DNA of 64,000 bases from Fibrobacter sp. Lineage in GTDB: Bacteria > Fibrobacterota > Fibrobacteria > Fibrobacterales > Fibrobacteraceae. The stretch spans positions 35,171-99,170 of the forward strand of contig JAKSIB010000012.1 of NCBI GenBank assembly GCA_024399065.1, written 5' to 3'. Below the pieces are notes generated by a model. The model was not told where the DNA came from and made no database searches. It was given only the letters and a program-made list of their open reading frames with translations. A program made the position numbers and the translations under genes. Each line of letters opens with the position of its first letter. Position 1 is the first letter of the stretch. Below, one piece after another: positions 32,884 through 40,984 of the stretch.

Positions 32884-34773
32884 ATGAAATACTTGAATAA
32901 CATGCTATGCTTGGTGGGTTTGTGTGGACTTGCTTTCTGGGCCTGCGGCGACGATAAGACCGCAGGCGGAGTTACTGAAGAAACTCAGGGTATTGCCATT
33001 GTAGACAAGACCGTTTCCGGTGTATCTCAGAAAGGACCGTTTGTGAAAGGCTCTAGTGTTCATCTTTATGGACTTAATCCTAGAACTCTTGCACAGACTG
33101 GTTCCGTTTTTATGGGAAAGGTTAACAGCGACAAGGGTGATTTCTCTTTCTCGGATGTGAACCTGAAATCACAATATGTCTTGCTGGAAGCGGATGGCTT
33201 CTACCGAAATGAAATTACCGGCGAAAAATCAAATGCTCCCATAACGCTTCTTGCTGTATCGGATTTGAGTAAACGAGAAACAGTGAACATTAACCTTTTG
33301 ACAAACATCTCTTTTGACCGAGTTCTTTACCTAGTAAAGAATGGAATGTCTGTTGCGCAAGCAAAGAAACAGGCGGAAGAGGAAGTTCTGAAAGCCTTCT
33401 ATATGGATAATGTTCAAGCCGATTTTGAAGACCTGAATATTTTCAACGAGGAAGAAGGTGACGCAGCTTTGTTGGGCATTTCAATTTTGCTGCAGCAGGG
33501 TTGTAACCAAATAGCGATGTTGCAATCGCGATCCGAGGCTGATCTGGTTGCATTGATGTCTGATATTTCGTTGGACCTGGAGAAGGATGGCTTGTGGAAC
33601 AACGATTCTGTGAAAACCCAAATTGCAGACTGTTTCTCTAGCAGCAATCCGGATTTCTATATGGCTGAATATAGACGACATATTGAGTCCTGGAATTTGG
33701 GGGCTGCTTCTAATTTTGAAAAGTACGCACATCGCTACTGGTGGTATAATTATGGTTTAGGAGATTGCAGCGAAAAGAATCGAGGTGAAACAAAGCCTAA
33801 TTTGAACGCTATTAGTTCGAATGCGAATTCAACATTCACTTGTGACGAAAATGGTTGGCGAGAAGCAACAGATAAGGAAATTAAGGATTATCAGATCGAT
33901 GCTCAGAGAAAATTAGATACCGAAGGCTGGGATAACGACGCCGAAGCTGGGGAAATCCGTCATGGTGATGTTGATCCTAGGAGGATCTATGTTTTTGATG
34001 GCGAAAAATGGTTTGCTGGTGATGATGTGGATTCCATAATGATCGCCAATGGTGGTGCTGCCTGTGCTGTTCACAAGAAACCTGGACAATCAACGTCGGA
34101 TAAAATTGCTGCAGTGTGGGATACAAGTTCCGTGACCTACCTGAATCAGTATTTCGTCTGTGACTCCGCTACAGGTCATTGGAATGAGGCTCCTATGATT
34201 TATACCAATACCGTTGACTTGAGAGATAGTTGCCGTAAACTTACCGAGCCAACGCTGTTGAATGGAACCGTGTACAGGAACAACGTGTATTGGTGCGCTG
34301 ACGGGGTGATTCGCGAATTCAGTGCCGTGGAAAAGGCTGTGGAAAATCAAGTCTGCGACGAGAATAATATCGGTGAGTATGTCTTGAAAACTTTAGGGGT
34401 TGGAACCCAGTATGAAAAGATCACTTATGCTCGTTGTTCACGAAATGGTTGGATGGTTGATGAACCTTTATGTAAGTCAGAATATTGTACTACAAATTGT
34501 TTAACATTTGAAAAAGTTTGTACCGATGGTCAATTGAAATGCTTTACTGTAAACAATGCTTTTTCGGGAACTTTGTTGAAGTGCAATGAAAACTTGAAGG
34601 ATTCTGTTGTTTTCGTAGAATCTCCGGCTTATACCCGAATGTATAGTTTTCATGGAGGCTGTAATGGAAATGAAACTGTGCAAGCTATAAGTGGGGGCAA
34701 TCCGATGGGTTCGGGCGCGGTTAGTGATACTGTCGTGTGCGACGGCCAAAAATGGCGTAAGTACGAAGAATAA
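32884..34773 (+). CDS. Large lipoprotein paired with TIGR02147 gene
   Basis: A 629-aa lipoprotein (lipobox FWAC at about residue 21, followed by GDD). Residues ~45-125 (GVSQKGPFVKGSSVHLYGL...KGDFSFSDVNLKSQYVLLEADG) resemble a carboxypeptidase-regulatory-like/transthyretin-type beta domain. The C-terminal half is rich in paired cysteines and Trp (SNANSTFTCDENGWREAT-like units recurring about four times), suggesting disulfide-bonded extracellular modules. AGGAGG lies 6 nt before the ATG. Co-transcribed with the TIGR02147 gene. Function unknown. Confidence 0.75.
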   Translation: MKYLNNMLCLVGLCGLAFWACGDDKTAGGVTEETQGIAIVDKTVSGVSQKGPFVKGSSVHLYGLNPRTLAQTGSVFMGKVNSDKGDFSFSDVNLKSQYVLLEADGFYRNEITGEKSNAPITLLAVSDLSKRETVNINLLTNISFDRVLYLVKNGMSVAQAKKQAEEEVLKAFYMDNVQADFEDLNIFNEEEGDAALLGISILLQQGCNQIAMLQSRSEADLVALMSDISLDLEKDGLWNNDSVKTQIADCFSSSNPDFYMAEYRRHIESWNLGAASNFEKYAHRYWWYNYGLGDCSEKNRGETKPNLNAISSNANSTFTCDENGWREATDKEIKDYQIDAQRKLDTEGWDNDAEAGEIRHGDVDPRRIYVFDGEKWFAGDDVDSIMIANGGAACAVHKKPGQSTSDKIAAVWDTSSVTYLNQYFVCDSATGHWNEAPMIYTNTVDLRDSCRKLTEPTLLNGTVYRNNVYWCADGVIREFSAVEKAVENQVCDENNIGEYVLKTLGVGTQYEKITYARCSRNGWMVDEPLCKSEYCTTNCLTFEKVCTDGQLKCFTVNNAFSGTLLKCNENLKDSVVFVESPAYTRMYSFHGGCNGNETVQAISGGNPMGSGAVSDTVVCDGQKWRKYEE

Positions 34774-34799
34774 ATAGCTCGTATAACTTTTTGGAATAA

Positions 34800-34836
34800 C
34801 AAAAAAAAGACCCGCATTGCTGCGGGCCTTTTTAAT
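34800..34836. terminator. Bidirectional terminator between the lipoprotein gene and typA
   Basis: AAAAAAGACCCGCA-TTGC-TGCGGGCCTTTTT, with T runs in both directions. It is shared by the two convergent genes. Confidence 0.88.
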
Positions 34837-34846
34837 AGGTGAACTG

Positions 34847-34950
34847 CGGGTCGCTACGCGACTCTCGGCTTAGTCCTCTTGACGCCTACGGCGTCCCGGA
34901 CGTGCGCCTCGGATATGCGAACGAGTAAACTCGTTCGCGCATCACTCGGC
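34847..34950 (-). repeat. TT-loop hairpin repeat after typA with duplicated gene end
   Basis: On the minus strand, immediately after the typA stop, GAGTGATGC is followed by a perfect 10-bp stem with TT loop (GCGAACGAGT-TT-ACTCGTTCGC) and ATATCCGA. This matches the units at 843-958. A GACGCC-GTA-GGCGTC hairpin follows. Then a second copy of the typA terminal bases AAGAGGACTAAGCCGAG appears, followed by GTCGC-GTA-GCGAC. Confidence 0.75.
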
Positions 34951-36783
34951 TTAGTCCTCTTCAACCGGCTTCTTGGAGAGCTGCTTTCTCTTGATGGGAT
35001 CCAGCTCGGTCTTGCGGAGGCGCAGCACTTCCGGAGTGACTTCGATGCATTCGTCTTCGTTAATGAAGGTGACGCATTCTTCCAAAGTTAGGCGGCGGTA
35101 CGGAGTCAACTGAATCATGTCATCAGCGGACTTGGAACGCATGTTGGTGAGGTGCTTACCCTTGGTAACGTTAACGGTAATATCGACGTCACGGTTGTGT
35201 TCACCCACGATCATGCCCGGATAAACTTCTGCACCCGGTCCGATGATGAGGTAGCCGCGATCTTCCAGGTTGGAAAGAGCGTAGCTTGCAGCTTCACCCG
35301 GTTCCTTAGCGATGAGCACGCCGTTGATACGGGCGGGAATTTCTCCCTTGTACGGTTCGTAACCCTTGAAGATGGACTGGGAAACTGCATAACCCTTGGA
35401 GAGGGAGAGGAGCTTCGGACGGATACCGATAAGGCCGCGGGACGGAACGTTGAATTCCAAAGTGACGCGATCGTTTTCATCGGTTGTCATGTTGGTCATT
35501 TCGCCCTTACGGGTCTGGATTTCCTGGATGCAAGCGCCAGAGAATTCGCTGGGCACTTCAACCTTGAATTCTTCAACCGGTTCCAAGAGCTTGCCATTTT
35601 CATCGTTCTGGAAAATCACCTGGGGAGAACCGATGGTGAATTCGTAAAGTTCACGACGCATGTTTTCGACCAGGATGGTCAAGTGGAGAATACCACGGCC
35701 GGACACCTTGAAGTTGGATGCGCCGTCAGCCTTTTCCACCAAGAGGGCCGGGTCAGCCATGTGTGCGCGTTCCAGACGTTCCTGGAGCTGGTTACCAGTC
35801 ATGAACTTGCCGCCGTACTTACCAGCCAAGGGGGAGGTGTTCACGGTGAACATCATGGAGATGGTGGGCGGGTCGATATGGATACGGGGAAGTTCCTGAG
35901 GATTCTTCGGATCGGACAGGGTATCGCCGATGTCGAAGTTGTCGAAACCTGCCAAAAGAACGATGTCGCCCGGACCGGCTTCTTCAACCGGCTGCGGAGA
36001 AAGACCGTCGTAGCGGAGAACCTTCTGGAGACGGACATTCTTGAACTTGCCGTCGGCAGTGGACTGTGCAACAGTCAGACCCGGCTTGAAAATGCCGTTC
36101 TGGACGCGGCCCACGGCCAAGCGACCAAGGAAGCCGGAGTATTCCAGAGAAGTGATCTGCATGAGGGGTTCTGCATTCGGATCGCCCTTGGGAGCCGGGA
36201 TGCGTTCGATGATCTTGTCCATCAAGATGGAGAAGTCGCCATCCGGGTCTTCCATTTCTGCCTTGCAGATACCGCGACGGCCGGAACCGAACACCTTGTC
36301 GAAGTCCAACTGTTCTTCAGTTGCATCGAGTTCGCAGAACAGGTCGAAGACCTTGTCCAGTGCGCCGTGGGGATTACAACCGTCACGGTCGATCTTGTTC
36401 ACAACGACGATAGGAATAAGGCCCATCTGAAGAGCCTTCTGGGTCACGAAACGGGTCTGGGCCATAGGACCTTCGAAAGCGTCCACCACCAGGATAACAC
36501 CGTCAACGGTACCGAGAACACGTTCCACCTGACCACCGAAGTCAGCATGCCCCGGGGTATCCACGATGTTCACGCGGTAGCCCTTGTACATCACGTTGGT
36601 GTTCTTGGAAAGGATGGTAATGCCGCGTTCGCGTTCCAGGTTGTCGGAGTCCATCACGCGTTCATTGACTTCTTCACCTTCGTGGAAAGTTCCGCACTGC
36701 TTGAGGAGCTGGTCCACCAGGGTGGTTTTACCGTGGTCAACGTGGGCGATAATGGCTACGTTTCTGATTTTAGACTGATCCAT
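34951..36783 (-). CDS. typA: Translational GTPase TypA/BipA
   Basis: A 610-aa ribosome-binding GTPase. G motifs are intact: [15 protein letters not shown] (G1), RGITI (G2), [10 protein letters not shown] (G3) and VNKIDRDG (G4). The EF-G-like domains and the TypA-specific C-terminal domain ([30 protein letters not shown]) follow. It is linked to ribosome assembly and stress or cold adaptation. A good promoter lies just upstream, overlapping a perfect palindrome. The last bases are duplicated downstream within a hairpin repeat. Confidence 0.96.
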   Translation of the reverse strand: MDQSKIRNVAIIAHVDHGKTTLVDQLLKQCGTFHEGEEVNERVMDSDNLERERGITILSKNTNVMYKGYRVNIVDTPGHADFGGQVERVLGTVDGVILVVDAFEGPMAQTRFVTQKALQMGLIPIVVVNKIDRDGCNPHGALDKVFDLFCELDATEEQLDFDKVFGSGRRGICKAEMEDPDGDFSILMDKIIERIPAPKGDPNAEPLMQITSLEYSGFLGRLAVGRVQNGIFKPGLTVAQSTADGKFKNVRLQKVLRYDGLSPQPVEEAGPGDIVLLAGFDNFDIGDTLSDPKNPQELPRIHIDPPTISMMFTVNTSPLAGKYGGKFMTGNQLQERLERAHMADPALLVEKADGASNFKVSGRGILHLTILVENMRRELYEFTIGSPQVIFQNDENGKLLEPVEEFKVEVPSEFSGACIQEIQTRKGEMTNMTTDENDRVTLEFNVPSRGLIGIRPKLLSLSKGYAVSQSIFKGYEPYKGEIPARINGVLIAKEPGEAASYALSNLEDRGYLIIGPGAEVYPGMIVGEHNRDVDITVNVTKGKHLTNMRSKSADDMIQLTPYRRLTLEECVTFINEDECIEVTPEVLRLRKTELDPIKRKQLSKKPVEED

Positions 36784-36824
36784 AGGGCCTCTTTAAATAA
36801 GAGATGTTGTATTTTTTTTGCGCG

Positions 36825-36855
36825 CAAAGATAGAAAAATGCCATATATATGGCAA
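36825..36855 (-). promoter_or_regulatory. typA promoter with overlapping 16-bp palindrome
   Basis: On the minus strand TTGCCA (36855-36850), a 17-nt spacer and TATCTTTG (36832-36825) form a promoter; the -10 also fits TAnnTTTG. TGCCATATATATGGCA (36839-36854) is a perfect 16-bp palindrome covering most of the -35 and the spacer, a likely operator between the divergent genes. Confidence 0.65.
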
Positions 36856-36875
36856 GTTTTTAGAAGGAGTTTTAC

Positions 36876-36883
36876 TATATTTG
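36876..36883 (+). promoter_or_regulatory. TAnnTTTG promoter element, possibly leaderless
   Basis: TATATTTG ends 7 nt before ATG 36891. The nearest GGAG is about 20 nt from the ATG, too far to act as a ribosome-binding site. Confidence 0.5.
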
Positions 36884-36890
36884 GGTCACT

Positions 36891-37343
36891 ATGGCAAAGA
36901 ATATTGAAGATTTTGAAGATGAAGAAATGGACGAATCCGCCGAAGCTTTCCTCGCGGATGAAGCTGAAAGTTCTGCCCCTGTAGTTCGTGACTATAGCGA
37001 TCGCCGTATCCTCATTTGGGAAGAAGACGATACTCGTCGCGAAACTTGCCTCGAAGTGCTTACCGATTTGCTGGTTGGCGCTACTTTCAAGGCTGTAAAG
37101 ACCGAAGCCGAAGCCCAGGAACAGCTTGAAAACGATGACTGGGATACCTTTGTTGTGGACTTCTACACTGATGGCGTTTCTTCCAGTGAATTCGTCAAGA
37201 ATGCCAACAATTATCCGGGTTCCATCCTGGTTGCCATTAACATGGCTCCGCTGACTCTTCAGGAAGAACGCGATCCGGCTCGCACAGAACTCCTCCGTCG
37301 TCTCTTCGACGTGGAACGTGCAAACACCCAAATTCACGCGTAG
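36891..37343 (+). CDS. Degenerate response-regulator receiver-like protein
   Basis: A 150-aa protein with an acidic N-terminal tail (about 35 residues) and a receiver-like domain. RRILIWEEDDTRRE supplies the acidic pair, DTFVVDFYTDG the phospho-acceptor-like Asp, and SILVAINM the fourth strand. The switch Thr/Ser is replaced and no conserved Lys is seen after strand 5, so phosphorelay function is doubtful. No output domain or kinase is nearby. It is divergent from typA across a shared palindrome. Function unknown; a protein-protein adaptor is possible. Confidence 0.6.
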   Translation: MAKNIEDFEDEEMDESAEAFLADEAESSAPVVRDYSDRRILIWEEDDTRRETCLEVLTDLLVGATFKAVKTEAEAQEQLENDDWDTFVVDFYTDGVSSSEFVKNANNYPGSILVAINMAPLTLQEERDPARTELLRRLFDVERANTQIHA

Positions 37344-37380
37344 AGTAACGCGCATACTTGTCTGCAACAGTTAAGTTTAA

Positions 37381-37421
37381 GAAGCCCCGCGGCAATCGCT
37401 GCGGGACTTCTTGCTTTTTAC
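37381..37421 (+). terminator. Rho-independent terminator
   Basis: GAAG-CCCCGC pairs imperfectly with GCGGG-CTTC around GGCAATCGCT, followed by TTGCTTTTT. Confidence 0.65.
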
Positions 37422-37436
37422 GGAGAAAACTTCATT

Positions 37437-38687
37437 TTAATCGCAGAAGGATAGTTTTCCTGGGGTTGGCGTGCCCAAGCACCAGGCACTGGAGTCTTGT
37501 CTACTTTCCCATCGGTCTATGTTCAGCTGGCCGCTGCTTCCGTACTTGCTGGAACCCATGGCGGGGACCACGTTGGTGTGGAGAGAGTCCGGTGTGCTGG
37601 AATAGTAAAGGGAATCCAGTGTGATTCCGTCGCACTTCAATATGACCTGTCCCTTGCTGTTGCCCATGTCCACCCATCCGTCGGTATTGACGAATAGGGG
37701 TGGAGTATTCTTTCCGTTGGGATTGCCGAGAACGATAACTTGGCTTGGGGCAATTTCGCTCACGGTCAGGGGGAAGTGCTTGGTGGACGATGAACTGGTG
37801 ATGCCCAGGCTACAGTCGTCAAGAATCAATGTGTCCAGGCTGCCGTTGTAAATTTCCACGAATTCGAACTGGGTCGTGTCGTTGGTACTTGGTGCGGAGA
37901 AGTATTCCGTGATGAGGATTTCTTCGGCCTTGGGCTTTCGGTAACCGGCTGGCAGCGGAAGAGACAACTCGATGTTTTTATCTGCCGCCGCCTGAATGGC
38001 TAGGTCCACCTGGGCACGCAAGGATTTCAGCTGGAGGCTGGGTACGGGGCTGTCTTCGGTGAGGTCAAACGTGTCGGACAGTTCGTAGATTGTCTTGTTG
38101 TTGGAATCCTTTAGTGCGATGGTAATATTGTAGGTTTCTCCAAGCTTAAGGCTGTTGCTTTTGAATACACCTCGGTTTGCAGAAAATTCCATGGGGATGG
38201 TGTAGTTTTCGCTCTTCGAGGTGAGTTTCATTTCGCCGCTGTGAATGCCGGCTTCGTTATGCAGGCCCAAGGGAACGTCGATGTAGACGAACCCAACGAT
38301 GGCGTGCATCTTGATGTTGAGATTGACGGTGGATCCTGCCTCGAGCTTGGTCTCAAGTTCGCCTACTTGCATAAGAGTTCCGTTGGCGTAGATTTTCGCC
38401 TTGAAACTCCAGTGGTCGCTAGGGAACAGTTCCATGCTGAAAGCCGCGTCCTCCGTGGAATGGACGTAGTGCAAAGTGTCTGCGCCATAGCAGTCCAGTA
38501 CAAGACTGTCCAGCAAGGGCGTGGTTGCGTAATCCAGTTTTAAGGCGACATTTGCGATGTTGCCTTCTACCATGACTTCGCTACTTTGTATGGACTTGTC
38601 GTTGCCACAATTCCAGATGGTTGCGGCGCAAAGGGCTGCAGTTGCTGTTTTGAACAACGTAGCCTTGTTTACTTTTGGTATTTGCAT
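37437..38687 (-). CDS. Lipoprotein with C-terminal lamin-tail domain
   Basis: A 416-aa lipoprotein (lipobox IWNC near residue 27). The N-terminal half is beta-rich and unrecognised. The C-terminal ~150 residues form a lamin-tail domain (LTD): EILITEYFSAPSTNDTTQFEFVEIYNGSLDTLILDDCSLGI, then IVLGNPNG and a final CLGTPTPGKLSFCD. LTDs are common in secreted or surface proteins of FCB bacteria, often next to nucleases or adhesins. It is transcribed alone from the minus strand; the terminator at 37381 may serve both directions. Confidence 0.8.
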   Translation of the reverse strand: MQIPKVNKATLFKTATAALCAATIWNCGNDKSIQSSEVMVEGNIANVALKLDYATTPLLDSLVLDCYGADTLHYVHSTEDAAFSMELFPSDHWSFKAKIYANGTLMQVGELETKLEAGSTVNLNIKMHAIVGFVYIDVPLGLHNEAGIHSGEMKLTSKSENYTIPMEFSANRGVFKSNSLKLGETYNITIALKDSNNKTIYELSDTFDLTEDSPVPSLQLKSLRAQVDLAIQAAADKNIELSLPLPAGYRKPKAEEILITEYFSAPSTNDTTQFEFVEIYNGSLDTLILDDCSLGITSSSSTKHFPLTVSEIAPSQVIVLGNPNGKNTPPLFVNTDGWVDMGNSKGQVILKCDGITLDSLYYSSTPDSLHTNVVPAMGSSKYGSSGQLNIDRWESRQDSSAWCLGTPTPGKLSFCD

Positions 38688-38805
38688 TTTTCCTCCATGT
38701 TGTAAAATGCGCTATCATTAACACGCAGGAAAAATTTTTTCGGGCACTTTTTTTTGAAAAAAATTGATTATGTCGCTTTTTGCGCGATTTTTTGGTGGCT
38801 ATAAT

Positions 38806-39273
38806 CTACAAATGCAATTTCTTTTGGCCATTTTCCTGGCGATTGCCTTGAAGTTTGGCGGCGCAGGCTTTGTCTTGGCGGAGAATTTTTACCAGGGCAC
38901 TGGGGGAAATGCCAAAAGCTGCTGCTGCGGCCTTGGTGTCGCCGCCCTTGGAACACATGATGTCAAAAACATGGGCTATGAAAAGGGGAAACTGCGGATT
39001 GGACGGTTGAATGTGCCCGTTGCTTCCGGGAAAGCGCATTTCCGGGTTTGCAGGCTCTTCGCGAACTTGTAAAGCCAAGGCCATCTGCATTCTATGCAGT
39101 GCATGGGTCTTATTTTCCAAGGCGCTTCTCCCTTCGCAGGATTTGATTTCTAAATTGAATTCACGAAGTGTAAGCAAGACTCCCGTATTTGTCTTGTTTC
39201 GGTGCTGGCCACCGGGACCGCTGCCCTGGTACCCTTTGAGGGTGCAGGCTCGCAAAAGTTCGTCGAGAGTCAT
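38806..39273 (-). CDS. Peptide chain release factor-like GGQ protein
   Basis: A 155-aa protein (from ATG 39273; ATG 39297 is also possible) with an RF-1 type domain. LKGYQGSGPGGQHRNKTNTGVLLT carries the GGQ motif that triggers peptidyl-tRNA hydrolysis. There is no codon-recognition domain. It therefore resembles ArfB/RF-H-like rescue factors, but the C-terminus (AAAAFGISPSALVKILRQD) looks like a small helix-turn-helix rather than the basic tail of ArfB. A longer in-frame extension to 39984 is only antisense to the neighbouring lipoprotein gene. Confidence 0.75.
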   Translation of the reverse strand: MTLDELLRACTLKGYQGSGPGGQHRNKTNTGVLLTLREFNLEIKSCEGRSALENKTHALHRMQMALALQVREEPANPEMRFPGSNGHIQPSNPQFPLFIAHVFDIMCSKGGDTKAAAAAFGISPSALVKILRQDKACAAKLQGNRQENGQKKLHL

Positions 39274-39291
39274 TTTAAGGTAGGTATCGCG

Positions 39292-40035
39292 ATGCATGTA
39301 CTGAAAAATAAAATAGTTGCAGCCGCTGTCATCGGCTCCTTGGCATTTTTTGCCGGTTGTGCAGGAACTTCTAACGGTTCTGCCGACGGTGCAAAAAAGG
39401 AAAGTTCTTCCTTCATGGATGAATCCGCTTCTGTAAAGGATGCAAAGCATCAGGGACAGGAACAGGATAAGCAGGCCATGCTTGAAAACATGTTCCAGGA
39501 ATTTATTGCCGCCACCCGTACGGATACTCCGGCAGAACAGCTCTTGGCCATGATGACCGATACTTCTGAATATTGGTTGGATACTTTGGAAAATCGTGCC
39601 AAGGTCTATACTTCCGAAGATTTGGACAATAGCCAGTTCTACGAAGTCTTTGCAATTCTTATGTATCGTCTTTATGAACGTGAACATTTGTTCGAAGTTT
39701 CTGAAGACCGCATGCTTTGGCTCCTTATGTCCAAGGAAGGACTTTTTCAAAAATTCACAAATTTGAAGCTGGGCCCCATGAAGGTGAAGAACGATCGTGG
39801 AAGCATTGGTCTTGCCAGCAGCCCCGAAGTTCCCATTATGCTTTTCGAATGGGATGACACCGCATGGAAGCTGAACCTTGCAGAAACCATTCCGCTGATT
39901 ACAAAGGGCATGGAAGCCACAGCATCCAAGAAAAACTGGAGCAACAAGAAACTTGCTCTGTACTGGATTGACAATGAATATCATATGCAGTACAGCCGTT
40001 TGGATGAATCTCTTTGCGAACCTATTGGATTTTAG
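39292..40035 (+). CDS. Lipoprotein of unknown function
   Basis: A 247-aa lipoprotein starting at ATG 39292 (AAGGTAGG 7 nt upstream; lipobox FAGC at about residue 22). A Ser/Lys/Gln-rich linker precedes a helical globular domain with no recognised motif. It is first in a run of four same-strand genes leading to the C25 peptidase and a membrane protein, suggesting an envelope or secretion role. Its start region overlaps that of the divergent RF-like gene. Confidence 0.7.
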   Translation: MHVLKNKIVAAAVIGSLAFFAGCAGTSNGSADGAKKESSSFMDESASVKDAKHQGQEQDKQAMLENMFQEFIAATRTDTPAEQLLAMMTDTSEYWLDTLENRAKVYTSEDLDNSQFYEVFAILMYRLYEREHLFEVSEDRMLWLLMSKEGLFQKFTNLKLGPMKVKNDRGSIGLASSPEVPIMLFEWDDTAWKLNLAETIPLITKGMEATASKKNWSNKKLALYWIDNEYHMQYSRLDESLCEPIGF

Positions 40036-40065
40036 GCCTGAGGCTCCAGGTTCGAGGCCCGAGAA
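40036..40065. repeat. Heptad repeat run before the next start codon
   Basis: GAGGCTC, CAGGTTC, GAGGCCC, GAG fill the whole 30-nt gap between the lipoprotein stop and the next ATG, so the run also has to provide any ribosome-binding site. Confidence 0.75.
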
Positions 40066-40962
40066 ATGATTTTTAGAATGAAAATTTGGTGTGCAGTGTT
40101 GCTGGCTGCTGCAATTTGCATTGCGGCTCCGACGAAGTCTAGCAAGAATGCTCCCGCGGCATACACTTCAGGTTCTGCGAAAATTGTTGGTGCCGTAGAC
40201 TCCAAGACACCTTTTGACGGAGGCCGTCTTTTCGCAGTACTGGATTCTATGGGCGGTTCTGGTACATGGATGGAATGGGACGTGAACAGCGTCCGTGACC
40301 CGTCGTTGATGGACGTCATTGATCCGATGCTGAAGGCGAACAATAAACCGGAAATGGTCTGGGTGATTGTTGAACGCACAAAACCTTTGGTTGCGGTTCT
40401 TTTGCAAAAGGGACGTGGCGAAGTTATCATATTCTATGAACTTCAGAAACTGGACGCTACACCGGTTCCTCTTGAAATTAACCCGGTGCTTTCCCCGGAC
40501 GTGGTGTTCCGCGATTACGAACAAATTTCTGAAACAGAATTTGTTCACAGGGACAAGAAAAATTTAAAGGTCCTGGTAACGCCCAAGAGTATTAGATTTT
40601 CATATACAATAGGCGGGGAAGATCCGTTGCGAATTCCTCCCGACTATTCCTCCAAGACTTTTGTTGAAAAAAGCTCCGTGTTGAGGGATTTCGAGGACTA
40701 CTTCAAGTATGAATATTCCTTGATGCTCAGGGCTTTTGTCCAGTCTACTCGAGCTATTTTCAATTGGCAGCCTTGGCATTGGTATTTGAAGGAATGGAAT
40801 GGCAAGTTTATGATGCCTCGTGCTGAATTGGAAGCCATTCTTTCTAGCGGAATTACTCCTCAGTCCTTTACATTGTTTTCTGCAAAAACAAAGAAAGGGG
40901 AGACTATCCAGTTTAATACCAATGGAAGCGGTTTTTCTGAACTAGTTATAACTCGCCCTTAG
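40066..40962 (+). CDS. Exported protein of unknown function
   Basis: A 298-aa protein with a signal peptide (MKIWCAVLLAAAICIAA-P). The remainder has alternating beta strands and a Trp-rich segment (NWQPWHWYLKEWNGKFMM). No known domain is recognised. The 5' leader is a heptad repeat run. It lies between a lipoprotein gene and the C25 peptidase gene on the same strand and is likely co-transcribed. Confidence 0.65.
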   Translation: MIFRMKIWCAVLLAAAICIAAPTKSSKNAPAAYTSGSAKIVGAVDSKTPFDGGRLFAVLDSMGGSGTWMEWDVNSVRDPSLMDVIDPMLKANNKPEMVWVIVERTKPLVAVLLQKGRGEVIIFYELQKLDATPVPLEINPVLSPDVVFRDYEQISETEFVHRDKKNLKVLVTPKSIRFSYTIGGEDPLRIPPDYSSKTFVEKSSVLRDFEDYFKYEYSLMLRAFVQSTRAIFNWQPWHWYLKEWNGKFMMPRAELEAILSSGITPQSFTLFSAKTKKGETIQFNTNGSGFSELVITRP

Positions 40963-40984
40963 TCAAATTTTGTATTTTGGAAGG

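Noticed and set aside
35152..36984. 610-aa plus-strand frame
   Set aside because: Antisense to typA and running into the pseudo-receiver gene; no family similarity.
39298..39984. N-terminal extension of the GGQ protein
   Set aside because: This part is antisense to the lipoprotein gene at 39292-40035; the RF-like homology begins only at about 39273.
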